From Proteobacteria bacterium SG_bin6 (GTDB lineage: Bacteria > Pseudomonadota > Alphaproteobacteria > Sphingomonadales > Sphingomonadaceae), in NCBI GenBank assembly GCA_002083435.1, contig LWDJ01000050.1, forward strand, positions 129,648 to 193,647: a DNA stretch of 64,000 nucleotides, in the 5' to 3' direction. The notes under the pieces are model-generated. The model was not told the DNA's origin, did not search any database, and saw only the letters and a program-made list of their open reading frames with translations. Both the position numbers and the translations under genes were made by a program. Each line of letters starts with the position of its first letter. Positions within the stretch are counted from its first letter, which is position 1. Shown in pieces: positions 53,120 to 61,313 of the stretch.

Positions 53120-54388
53120 ATGCACCCAATTAAGAATGTTTGCGTGGTCGGGCTTGGTTATATTGGCCTTCCCACGGCGGCGGTGTTTGCGTCGCGTGGT
53201 ATCGATGTACTGGGTGTTGATATCAATCCCTCGACGGTAGATACAATTAATCGCGGTGATGTTCATATTATTGAACCGGCGCTTGATGCCATTGTCCGCG
53301 ACGTCGTGACACGCGGAAAACTGCGAGCTTCTCTTCAGCCCGAGGGGGCGGACGCGTTTGTCATAGCGGTACCAACGCCGTTCAAGGGGGAAGATCACGA
53401 GCCTGATTTAACTTACATTGAGAGCGCCGCGAACGCTGTAGCACCAGTACTTAAGAAGGGCGATCTAATTGTCTTGGAATCGACCTCTCCGGTAGGCGCT
53501 ACCGAACAGATGGCGGAATGGCTTGCTGCGGCGCGACCTGATTTGAGCTTTCCCCAAGGAGCCGGCGTGGAGGCCGACATCCGGGTAGCGCACTGCCCCG
53601 AGCGCGTGCTCCCCGGAAAAGTCATCCAAGAGTTGGTAGAAAATGATCGCGTAGTCGGTGGCATGACGCCGCCTTGTGCCCAGCGTGCGGTTGAGCTCTA
53701 CCGAATTTTCGTCGAAGGTGATTGTATAATCACGGATGCGCGAACAGCCGAAATGGCTAAGCTCTGCGAAAACAGCTTCCGCGACGTGAATATTGCGTTT
53801 GCTAATGAGATTTCGTTGATCTGCGATCGACTGGGAATTGACGTTTGGGAGTTGATTTCTCTGGCTAATCGCCACCCCCGCGTTAATATACTTTCCCCCG
53901 GCCCGGGGGTCGGAGGACATTGCATCGCTGTGGACCCTTGGTTCATCGTTTCGAGTGCGCGCGAGCAGGCGCGGCTGATCCGTACCGCACGGGAAGTGAA
54001 TGACGGTAAGCCCGAATGGGTTTTGGCACGTGTGGGGGAGGCGATTGAACAGGTCCGGCAAGAGGGGCGTGTGCCGCGCGTCGCTGCTTATGGTCTGGCG
54101 TTTAAAGCGGACATTGACGATCTGCGTGAAAGCCCCGCCTTGAAAATCGTCACCGCCCTGGCGAAGCGTACGGACTGCACGCTGGTCGCGGTAGAGCCCA
54201 ATATCGACGCGCTTCCGGCATCGCTCGGCGCGCTCGAACTTAGTGCGCCGGACGAAGCCCATCGCTCGGCCGATATTCATCTGCTTTTGGTGGACCACCG
54301 AGCTTTTCGGTCCCTCGGCAGGCCGGCTGGTATCGTGATCGACACGCGCGGTCTCTGGCGGGATCGGGAGGCAAGCGCCGCCGAATAG
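53120..54388 (+). CDS. wecC: UDP-N-acetyl-D-mannosaminuronate dehydrogenase
   Basis: The 422-residue enzyme oxidises UDP-ManNAc to UDP-ManNAcA with two NAD+. Residues 8-20 hold the NAD loop VVGLGYIGLPTA. KLCENSFRDVNIAFANE carries the catalytic Lys and Asn, and Cys268 in GPGVGGHCIAVDPWF is the thiol nucleophile; AYGLAFKADIDDLRESPA is the third domain. The order wecB-wecC is classical. Its product is the key sugar for predicting the polymer. Close relatives act on UDP-GlcNAc or UDP-Glc, but the wecB neighbour favours ManNAc. Confidence 0.93.
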   Translation: MHPIKNVCVVGLGYIGLPTAAVFASRGIDVLGVDINPSTVDTINRGDVHIIEPALDAIVRDVVTRGKLRASLQPEGADAFVIAVPTPFKGEDHEPDLTYIESAANAVAPVLKKGDLIVLESTSPVGATEQMAEWLAAARPDLSFPQGAGVEADIRVAHCPERVLPGKVIQELVENDRVVGGMTPPCAQRAVELYRIFVEGDCIITDARTAEMAKLCENSFRDVNIAFANEISLICDRLGIDVWELISLANRHPRVNILSPGPGVGGHCIAVDPWFIVSSAREQARLIRTAREVNDGKPEWVLARVGEAIEQVRQEGRVPRVAAYGLAFKADIDDLRESPALKIVTALAKRTDCTLVAVEPNIDALPASLGALELSAPDEAHRSADIHLLLVDHRAFRSLGRPAGIVIDTRGLWRDREASAAE

Positions 54389-54451
54389 CCACGGGCCCCC
54401 CGAGATGACATGCTTCGGCCTCTGCCCGCGGGTGGTTGGCCGAGGAGTCGA

Positions 54452-56026
54452 ATGATGAGTGAGAGTGACCAGCGTTCGGGCGCACGCCGTGGGCGGGAAC
54501 TCGGGCGACGACAGCTGATCGCGGGGATGGGCGGGCTATACGCTGGGCTGGATGCCGGTCCGGTGCGAGCCACTACGGCACCGCAATTGCCACAGCAGAC
54601 CGTACCGCAAGGCGGCGGACAGGCTGGCGGCGACGAAACTCTTGGGCCGCCCCGAACAACCGGCGTTATCACTCCGTCGCTCGCCGAACGGCTGGGCAGC
54701 CTTCCGATTGCCGTGGAAGAGTTCGGCGCGAAGGGAGATGGTGAGACGGACGATACCGATGCGTTCGTCCTGGCGATTCGGGAAGCTATTCGTCGTCGTA
54801 ACGCGACTGTCGCCCTTAGCGGGGGGCGAAGCTATCGCATCGGGCGGACACTGACGATCCCCCAAGGGGTGGCCATCATTGGGCCAGGGTCGCAAGGGAC
54901 TACCCCCCAATATGGCTGCTCCATTCGACATACCGCCCATGGCGATCTTTTCGTGTGGGACGGCAGCGGCGCTGCCTTCGCGGGCACCGGCGGCGGCTTG
55001 CGCAATGTGTTGATCGTGAAGGCGGCGGGATTCCAAGGGGGCGCCGCCATAACGTTGATCGCACGTGATCCTGCGCATCGTCCCGGTGAGATGCTGTTCG
55101 AAAATATCGTCGTTTATGGCGAAAGTAGGCAGGGATTACCGGGCGTTTGGGATCACGGCGTCGTGATTGACGGCCGGCAGGTGGATATTGAAGGCACCAG
55201 GGGGGTCCGATCCACCCGCTGGATCGCCTGCCGTTTCGCTGGTGCTCGTGTAACTAGCCGGACGATCCTCTTACGACAGGCTACGCACGCCTATTTCCTT
55301 GGCTGTGCTGTCGATCAGGGTGGACCAGCGACGGTGGGCGTTACCCTAGAGGGACGAAACGACAATATCCATTTCGTTGCGATGGGGCTGGGGGGTGATC
55401 TTCTTATCGCGGGCGGACCAGGTAATTCTGTACGAAACTTCCATTTCTCCGGAAAGATCGGCGGTCGGCTGATCAACGATGACCCCGGCGCCACGGGCTC
55501 GATCATCGCCAGTTTCGATCCGCCGGCGCGTTATGTTTTAATTAACCAAGCAGCCGAACTTCGAATTTTGTCGAACATAGATCCTGCTTTTCGGCTTGTT
55601 TTGAATAAATTGCTGCCCTTAAAAATCGAATCGACCCCGGTGGTGGTCGGCTGGGATAAGTCCATCTATGACCGCGGCAATAATATCAAGGTTCGGAGCG
55701 ATGGATACGTTTGCAGCAATGCGGGGTTGCATAGATTTTCTACACAAATATTAACTGTGGCGATGCCATATTTGCCCATGGCCGTTGCATTCGTCCGCAG
55801 GCGGGCCAATGGTGAGCGCGAACTGGTTTCCGCGCCCTTTGAAGCGGACCGCGAAGGCGAAATCGCGAGTGCCACGCTCAGCGCAAGTTTCGATCTGGCA
55901 TTTGGCGATTCTGTCTCGGTTGCGTTGTTTGCGCGGCGTCCGGCTCACGGAGCTACGGCGCAACTCCTGGGCTGGGACCCGAGTGTCGGTTTGGGATGCT
56001 GGTTTGAGGGGAATCTGCAGGAGTGA
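54452..56026 (+). CDS. Tat-exported right-handed beta-helix protein (pectate lyase-like)
   Basis: The 524-residue product starts at ATG 54452 behind GAGGAG; a second ATG follows directly, and an earlier one at 54410 lacks a site. The N-terminal RELGRRQLIAGMGGLYAG is a twin-arginine signal. VEEFGAKGDGETDDTDAFVLAIREA is the standard beginning of the pectate-lyase_3 superfamily, and the glycine-rich middle has beta-helix character. Members include lyases, hydrolases, tailspikes and C5 epimerases. As the last gene of the locus, it could trim or modify the polymer in the periplasm. No catalytic residues can be assigned. Confidence 0.85.
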   Translation: MMSESDQRSGARRGRELGRRQLIAGMGGLYAGLDAGPVRATTAPQLPQQTVPQGGGQAGGDETLGPPRTTGVITPSLAERLGSLPIAVEEFGAKGDGETDDTDAFVLAIREAIRRRNATVALSGGRSYRIGRTLTIPQGVAIIGPGSQGTTPQYGCSIRHTAHGDLFVWDGSGAAFAGTGGGLRNVLIVKAAGFQGGAAITLIARDPAHRPGEMLFENIVVYGESRQGLPGVWDHGVVIDGRQVDIEGTRGVRSTRWIACRFAGARVTSRTILLRQATHAYFLGCAVDQGGPATVGVTLEGRNDNIHFVAMGLGGDLLIAGGPGNSVRNFHFSGKIGGRLINDDPGATGSIIASFDPPARYVLINQAAELRILSNIDPAFRLVLNKLLPLKIESTPVVVGWDKSIYDRGNNIKVRSDGYVCSNAGLHRFSTQILTVAMPYLPMAVAFVRRRANGERELVSAPFEADREGEIASATLSASFDLAFGDSVSVALFARRPAHGATAQLLGWDPSVGLGCWFEGNLQE

Positions 56027-56157
56027 CGGGGCAGTGAGCGAAGTTTTATGTCATCATCCGGCGGGCCGTCATGTGCATGTCGCCACCGCACGATTGCATC
56101 CCAGGCACTTGCGCCCGCCCCGCGCCGCGCCCAAATCACCGCAGCAAGAGGTGATCC

Positions 56158-57567
56158 ATGTTCGCGGCTGTCGATCCCATCCTGCTTGCCCGTATCCAGT
56201 TCGGCTTCACGGTCAGCTTCCACTTCATTTTCCCGAGCTTTTCGATCGGCTTGGCGAGCTACCTCGCGGTGCTCGAGGCGCTGTGGCTGCGGACCAGGGA
56301 TGAAGCCTATCTCGATCTGTTCAAATTCTGGCTGAAGATCTTCGCCGTCGCCTTCGCGATGGGCGTCGTGTCGGGCATCGTCATGTCCTATCAGTTCGGC
56401 ACCAACTGGGCGGTGTTTTCGGACAAGACCGGGCCGGTGCTGGGGCCGCTGATGGCCTATGAGGTGCTCACCGCCTTTTTCCTGGAAGCCGGGTTTCTCG
56501 GCGTGATGCTGTTCGGGATGGAGAAGGTGGGCAAGAAGCTGCACTTCGCCGCCACCTGCATGGTCGCGCTCGGCACCTTCATTTCGGCGTTCTGGATCCT
56601 GTCGGCGAACAGCTGGATGCAGACACCGCGGGGTTATGCGGTGAACGCCGCCGGCCAGTTCGTGCCCGCAGGCGATTGGCTCACGATCATCTTCAACCCC
56701 AGCTTTCCCTATCGGCTGGTCCATACCGTGACGGGCGCCTATCTCACCACCGCGCTCGCGGTGGGCGCGGTTGGCGCGTGGCATCTGCTGAAGGACCGGC
56801 AGAACCGCTTCGCGCGCATCATGTTCTCGATGGCGATGGGGATGATCGCGGTCGTCGCGCCGCTCCAGATCGCGGCGGGCGATACGCAGGGGCTCAACAC
56901 GCTCGAGCATCAGCCGGCGAAGATCGCGGCGATGGAGGGGCATTTCCAAAGCCATGCCGATGGCGCGCCGCTGATCCTGTTCGGGCTGCCCAACCAGCGC
57001 GAGCAGCGCGTCGATTATGCGATCGAGGTGCCCAAGCTTTCCTCGCTGATCCTGAAGCATGATCTGAACGCCCCGCTCGCCGGGCTCGACTGGGTGCCGC
57101 GCGACAAGCAGCCGCCGGTGCCGGTCGTCTTCTGGTCGTTCCGGGTGATGGTGGGCTTGGGCTTCGCAATGCTGGGCTTAGCGCTGTGGGCGCTGCTCGC
57201 GCGGGTGCTGGGGCGGTTGTACGATTGGCGCTGGCTGCACCGTGCGGCGTTGGTGATGGGCCCTTCGGGCTTCGTCGCGGTGATCGCCGGCTGGATCACC
57301 ACCGAAGTCGGCCGCCAGCCCTATACCGTGTACGGGCTGCTCCAGACCGCGCAAAGCGCGTCGCCCCTCGCCGCCCCGGCCGTGGGCGCGTCGCTGGTGG
57401 CGTTCGTGCTCGTTTATTTCGCGGTGTTCGGCGTCGGCACCTGGTATATCCTGAAACTGATGCACGAAGGCGTCCACGTCCATGAATCGGATCTGGGCGA
57501 CGCGCCGATCCGTACCGCGGGGGTGACGCCGACGCTGCAGGTTCAGCGCCAGGGCCAGCCCGCGTGA
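56158..57567 (+). CDS. cydA: Cytochrome bd-type (cyanide-insensitive) ubiquinol oxidase subunit I
   Basis: The 469-residue membrane protein binds the three hemes of a bd oxidase. RIQFGFTVSFHFIFPSFSIG has the N-terminal heme His, and GWITTEVGRQPYTVYG is the conserved C-terminal block. The quinol loop is short, as in the CIO/CioA type; length is near the usual 470-480. AGAGGTGAT lies just before the ATG at 56158. It starts an operon with cydB and a DUF2474 gene. It reduces oxygen to water at low oxygen and resists cyanide in relatives. GC content returns to genome level here. Confidence 0.96.
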   Translation: MFAAVDPILLARIQFGFTVSFHFIFPSFSIGLASYLAVLEALWLRTRDEAYLDLFKFWLKIFAVAFAMGVVSGIVMSYQFGTNWAVFSDKTGPVLGPLMAYEVLTAFFLEAGFLGVMLFGMEKVGKKLHFAATCMVALGTFISAFWILSANSWMQTPRGYAVNAAGQFVPAGDWLTIIFNPSFPYRLVHTVTGAYLTTALAVGAVGAWHLLKDRQNRFARIMFSMAMGMIAVVAPLQIAAGDTQGLNTLEHQPAKIAAMEGHFQSHADGAPLILFGLPNQREQRVDYAIEVPKLSSLILKHDLNAPLAGLDWVPRDKQPPVPVVFWSFRVMVGLGFAMLGLALWALLARVLGRLYDWRWLHRAALVMGPSGFVAVIAGWITTEVGRQPYTVYGLLQTAQSASPLAAPAVGASLVAFVLVYFAVFGVGTWYILKLMHEGVHVHESDLGDAPIRTAGVTPTLQVQRQGQPA

Positions 57568-58568
57568 ACCTGAGCTATGATCTGGCGACGATCTGGGCCG
57601 GGCTGATCGCGTTCGCGGTGTTCGCCTATGTCGTGCTCGACGGGTTCGATCTGGGCATCGGCATCCTGTTTCCCCGCTTCACCCGCGGGCCGGACCGCGA
57701 CCAGGCGATGAACGCGATCGCGCCGGTGTGGGACGGTAACGAGACCTGGCTGATCCTGGGCGGCGGCGGGCTGTTCGCGGCCTTTCCGCTGGCTTATGCG
57801 ATCATCCTGCCGGCGCTGTATCCGCCGATGATCGCGATGTTGTTGGGGCTGATCTTTCGCGGGGTCGCGTTCGAGTTTCGCTGGCGCGATCCGGCGCACC
57901 AGCCCTTCTGGGATTTCGCCTTCACCACCGGCTCGACGATCGCCGCCTTGGCGCAAGGGGTGACGTTGGGCGCGCTGCTGCAGGGGATCACGGTCAACGG
58001 GCGGGCCTATGGCGGGGGCTGGCTCGATTGGCTGACGCCGTTCACGGTGCTGACGGGCGTGAGCGTGGTGATCGGCTATGCGTTGCTCGGCGCGTGCTGG
58101 CTGATCGTGAAGACCGAAGGCGAGACCGAACGCCGCGCCTATGCGCTCGCGCGGCTGCTGGGGCCGCTGACCATCCTGGCGATCGTCGCGGTGTCGGCGG
58201 CGACGCCGTTCCTCGCGCACAGCTATGTGAAGCGTTGGTTCACCTTTCCCGGGGTGCTGATCACCGCGCAGGTGCCGTTGCTGGTCGCGATCGTCTCGGT
58301 GCTGTTCTGGCGCGCGCTCGCGGTGCATCGCCGGATCGCGCCGTTCGCCCTGGCGCTCACGCTCTTCGCGCTGAGCTTCATCGGGCTCGGCATTTCGATG
58401 TTTCCCTACATCATCCCCCGCAGCGTGACGATCTGGCAGGCGGCGGCGCCCGAAGCGAGCCAGGCCTTCATGCTGGTGGGGGCGGGGGTGATGCTGCCGA
58501 TCATCCTGGCCTATACCGCCTGGTCGTACTGGGTGTTCCGCGGCAAGGTGGGCGAAGGCTATCATTGA
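57564..58568 (+). CDS. cydB: Cytochrome bd-type ubiquinol oxidase subunit II
   Basis: The 334-residue partner of CydA starts at a GTG overlapping the cydA stop (GTGA). About eight membrane segments are visible; FVVLDG-type opening YVVLDGFDLGIGILFPRF and WDGNETWLILGGGGLFAAFP are hallmarks of CydB, and FRGVAFEFRWRD follows. The stop overlaps the next gene by one base. The pair forms the heterodimeric core of the oxidase. Confidence 0.96.
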   Translation: MNLSYDLATIWAGLIAFAVFAYVVLDGFDLGIGILFPRFTRGPDRDQAMNAIAPVWDGNETWLILGGGGLFAAFPLAYAIILPALYPPMIAMLLGLIFRGVAFEFRWRDPAHQPFWDFAFTTGSTIAALAQGVTLGALLQGITVNGRAYGGGWLDWLTPFTVLTGVSVVIGYALLGACWLIVKTEGETERRAYALARLLGPLTILAIVAVSAATPFLAHSYVKRWFTFPGVLITAQVPLLVAIVSVLFWRALAVHRRIAPFALALTLFALSFIGLGISMFPYIIPRSVTIWQAAAPEASQAFMLVGAGVMLPIILAYTAWSYWVFRGKVGEGYH

Positions 58569-58717
58569 TGCGTGCGCCGCGCGAGGACGAGGGCGCGGGC
58601 GGGGGCGAGGACCGGCCGCTGTGGCAGCGGCTGCTGTGGCTCGCGGCGATCTGGGGCGCGAGCGTGGCGGCGTTGGGGATCGTGGCGGCGGTGATTCGCG
58701 CTTGGTTGCACGGGTAG
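58568..58717 (+). CDS. DUF2474 small subunit of the bd oxidase
   Basis: The 49-residue product has a charged, glycine-rich start and one membrane segment: PLWQRLLWLAAIWGASVAA and then LGIVAAVIRAWLHG. This matches DUF2474 proteins, which follow cydB in CIO-type operons and are likely small subunits comparable to CydX. The ATG overlaps the cydB stop (TGATG). Confidence 0.85.
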   Translation: MRAPREDEGAGGGEDRPLWQRLLWLAAIWGASVAALGIVAAVIRAWLHG

Positions 58718-58823
58718 GCGAGATTCGCGGGCGCGGGCTGGCGGCGGTTCAGCGAAGCGGAAAACGACCCCAGGGCGCCCTTGGACAGCCAAGGCGGCAA
58801 GAAGAGAGTCGCTCCAAAAGAAA

Positions 58824-58847
58824 AGGGGCGGCGATCGCTCGCCACCC
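58824..58847 (-). terminator. Rho-independent terminator of the small glycine-rich protein gene
   Basis: On the minus strand, GGGGTGGCGA and TCGCCGCCCC form a ten-pair stem with one G-U pair and a four-base loop, followed by TTTTC and then TTTT. It lies 28 bases after the stop codon at 58876. Confidence 0.8.
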
Positions 58848-58875
58848 CTTCCCAATAGTCGCGTGTCGACCGGTC

Positions 58876-59127
58876 TTAGCGGCTGGTCGAGTTGTTCGAG
58901 CCAGTGGTGCCCGCCACGATGCCGGCGATCGCGCCGCCAGCGGCGATCACGACGAGGGCGATGATGCCCGCCTGGCTGATCTTGGCCTTCTTGCCGGCCG
59001 GGGCCGCACGGACCGCCTTGGCGGCCGGAGCGATCGACAGGGCCGACGCCGGATTCGCCGAGGCGGCGACCGGGGCGACGACCATCGAAGCGGCAGCAGC
59101 CGTAACGAGGAACTTCGCGAAGCTCAT
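58876..59127 (-). CDS. Small exported or membrane glycine-rich protein
   Basis: The 83-residue protein starts at ATG 59127, with GGGAG seven bases upstream. A signal peptide (MSFAKFLVTAAAASMVVAPV, cut near ASANP) is followed by an alanine-rich linker, a basic KAVRAAPAGKKAK patch and a membrane segment GIIALVVIAAGGAIAGIVAG, then a Ser/Asn tail. Small proteins of this layout are common in sphingomonads but of unknown function. It is a single gene with its own terminator and a 5' leader that contains two hairpins. Confidence 0.8.
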   Translation of the reverse strand: MSFAKFLVTAAAASMVVAPVAASANPASALSIAPAAKAVRAAPAGKKAKISQAGIIALVVIAAGGAIAGIVAGTTGSNNSTSR

Positions 59128-59160
59128 TTCAAACTCCCTTTTTTTCAACAACCTATCTCT

Positions 59161-59197
59161 GCCACGGGAAATCCCGCCTGGCAACCCAGCTTGGGTT
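59161..59197 (-). promoter_or_regulatory. Two adjacent hairpins in the leader of the small glycine-rich protein gene
   Basis: On the plus strand, GCCACGGGAAATCCCGCCTGGC (59161-59182) folds on GGGA/TCCC plus outer GCCA/TGGC pairs, and AACCCAGCTTGGGTT (59183-59197) is a perfect six-pair stem. They lie 34-70 bases before the ATG on the minus strand and could affect mRNA stability or translation. No known riboswitch fits. Confidence 0.4.
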
Positions 59198-59320
59198 TCA
59201 CCGTGCGAGACCGGTCAACACGCGGAAACCTGCGTACCCCCGCGGCTGTGGTCCTTAGCCTTGGCTGGTACAAAAATCACTAAAAAAATTGTGTCACGCG
59301 AATGAACGCGCCTTGCTCAT

Positions 59321-60082
59321 TTATACCTGTTGCGGCGTTGCCACTGTCCAACGCTCGTGATTTTCCAAAGCCAGCGCAGTCAGTTCGCCACTGGCGTAAG
59401 CACCGGTATCGATCCCGATACGATGTGGGCGCCATTCGACTTGCGGGGTGATCGTATGGCCATGGACGACGATCCGAGGATGCGGCCCGGGGTGATCGAG
59501 AAACTCATCGCGAATCCAGCGCAGTTCGGCGACCCGCTGGTCAGCGAGCGCGACGCCAGGGCGAATTCCCGCGTGCACGAAGACATAATCGCCAAGCTCG
59601 ATCATGTCCTCGAAGCTTTCGAGGAACGCGCGATGCGCGGACGGCACCAGGCGGGGGAGCGCGTCGAGCAGCTCGCTGAAATCGAGCGCGTTGTACGTGG
59701 CCTCGTCCATCCCGTAGCTCAGGATCGTCTCGCGCCCCCCGACCCGCGCGAACAGCCGCAGCGCGCGTTCGTCGCCGTCCAGCGAGCGCAGCAGCAATTC
59801 CTCGTGGTTGCCCATCAGGAACCGACACGGCCCCTGCGTCGCGAGCTGCATCGCGCGTTCGACCACCGCCGCCGATTGCGGACCACGATCGATCAGATCG
59901 CCCAGGAAGATAAGCTGTAGCTCGGCCGAGGGGCGCGCCGCGTCGTCGGCCTCGATCCGTTCGAGCAGCGTATCGAGCAGATCGAGCCGGCCATGGATAT
60001 CGCCGATCACATAGACGCGCTGGCCGGGCGGAATGCGGCCGGGGGCGGTAGGCTTGGCGGCTTTTCGAAACAGCTTGAGCAT
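59321..60082 (-). CDS. Metallophosphoesterase (serine/threonine phosphatase-like)
   Basis: The 253-residue protein has the full calcineurin-like metal set: YVIGDIHGRLD near residue 28, FLGDLIDRGPQ, LMGNHEE, HAGIRPG and VVHGHT. It resembles bacterial PrpA-like Ser/Thr phosphatases and diadenosine tetraphosphatases; the sequence does not decide between them. There is no signal peptide. It lies 83 bases downstream of the epimerase gene on the same strand and may be a separate unit. Confidence 0.93.
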   Translation of the reverse strand: MLKLFRKAAKPTAPGRIPPGQRVYVIGDIHGRLDLLDTLLERIEADDAARPSAELQLIFLGDLIDRGPQSAAVVERAMQLATQGPCRFLMGNHEELLLRSLDGDERALRLFARVGGRETILSYGMDEATYNALDFSELLDALPRLVPSAHRAFLESFEDMIELGDYVFVHAGIRPGVALADQRVAELRWIRDEFLDHPGPHPRIVVHGHTITPQVEWRPHRIGIDTGAYASGELTALALENHERWTVATPQQV

Positions 60083-60165
60083 TGGACGACGGACCGTGGC
60101 CCCAATCGGGGGCGAAGGCGCGCGATAGGCGAAGCGCGGCGCCGCGACAACCGTCGATGCCGTGC

Positions 60166-61185
60166 CTAGCGGAGACGATCCCCGTAATAATCGCGGTACC
60201 AGGCGACGAACCGCGGGACGCCCATCGAAGGCGGCGTTTCCGGCACGCGCCCGATCAGCGCGCGCAGCAGATGATTCGATGCCTCGGTCACTTCGACATC
60301 GCCCGCCTGCATCGGCATCATGTTCTTGATCGCGGGCTTGCCGAGCGCGCGCTCGATCTCGGCGATGAAATCGAGCAGGCGCGTCTGCCGCCCGCCGCCA
60401 ATGTTCACCGCCCGGAACGGCGCGACCGGGGAGAGCGAATCACCCGCTACGCGGGTCTTGCCCGGCACTGCCTCGGCGAGGCCCAGGATCGCCGCGACCA
60501 GATCGTCAACGAAGGTGAAGTCGCGCGCCATGTCGCCGTTATTGTAGACGTCGATCGCGCGGCCGGCGGCGATCGCGTCGGTGAATTTGAACGGCGCCAT
60601 GTCCGGCCGGCCCCAGGGGCCATAGACGGTGAAGAAGCGGAAATAGGTGGCGGGGATGCCGAACAAATGGCTGTAGCTATGGCCGATCAGCTCGGTCGCG
60701 CCCTTGGTGGCGGCGTACAGGCTCATCGGCTTCTGGATCGCCTGCCCTTCGTCGAAGGGAATATCGGTGTTCGCGCCGTAGACCGAACTGGTCGAGGAAA
60801 TCAGCAGATGCTCGACCGGGTGATGGCGCGCGAGTTCGAGCAGGTTGAACGTGCCGACGACATTGGTGTCGATATACTCGCGCGGATGATCGATGCTGTA
60901 GCGCACGCCGGGTTGCGCGGCGAGGTGGATGACGATGCCGGGCGCGAAGTCGGTCCACACCGCGCGCATCGCGTCCATATCCTGGATCGACAGGCGGTGC
61001 AGCGCGAAGCCCGGTTGCGCCAGCAATCGCGCCGCGCGATCCTCCTTCAGCCGCACGTCGTAATAGGGCGAGAAATTGTCGATGCCGCAAACCGTGGCAC
61101 CGGCGGCGAGCAGCTGCTGGCAGGTGTGATAGCCGATAAAGCCCGCGGCCCCGGTCACCAGCACCTTCGCGCCTTGCAAGCCCAC
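60166..61185 (-). CDS. NAD-dependent epimerase, probably UDP-glucuronate 4-epimerase
   Basis: The 339-residue extended SDR begins with VLVTGAAGFIGYHTCQQLL (NAD loop) and contains SSTSSVYGANTDIPF, the catalytic YAATKGATE and RFFTVYGPWGRPDMAPFKF, which is typical of UDP-glucuronate 4-epimerases (UDP-GlcA to UDP-GalA). The start is GTG 61185. It lies outside the low-GC block but could feed it or another glycan with UDP-GalA. The neighbouring M48-like gene is divergent. Confidence 0.88.
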   Translation of the reverse strand: MGLQGAKVLVTGAAGFIGYHTCQQLLAAGATVCGIDNFSPYYDVRLKEDRAARLLAQPGFALHRLSIQDMDAMRAVWTDFAPGIVIHLAAQPGVRYSIDHPREYIDTNVVGTFNLLELARHHPVEHLLISSTSSVYGANTDIPFDEGQAIQKPMSLYAATKGATELIGHSYSHLFGIPATYFRFFTVYGPWGRPDMAPFKFTDAIAAGRAIDVYNNGDMARDFTFVDDLVAAILGLAEAVPGKTRVAGDSLSPVAPFRAVNIGGGRQTRLLDFIAEIERALGKPAIKNMMPMQAGDVEVTEASNHLLRALIGRVPETPPSMGVPRFVAWYRDYYGDRLR

Positions 61186-61313
61186 GCTGTTCTCCCCGTG
61201 ATGGCCGGCATCGCCTGAGCGGCCGGCGTGACGATCGTGCCGTAACAGCCGAATGCTTACCAGCGGTTACCCAAAAGGATGACCGCGCGGGCGAGGGCGG
61301 CTAGGGAAGGGGG

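Noticed and set aside
59290..59320. Possible terminator after the metallophosphoesterase gene
   Set aside because: The CGCG/CGCG stem has only four pairs and the T-run begins several bases later.
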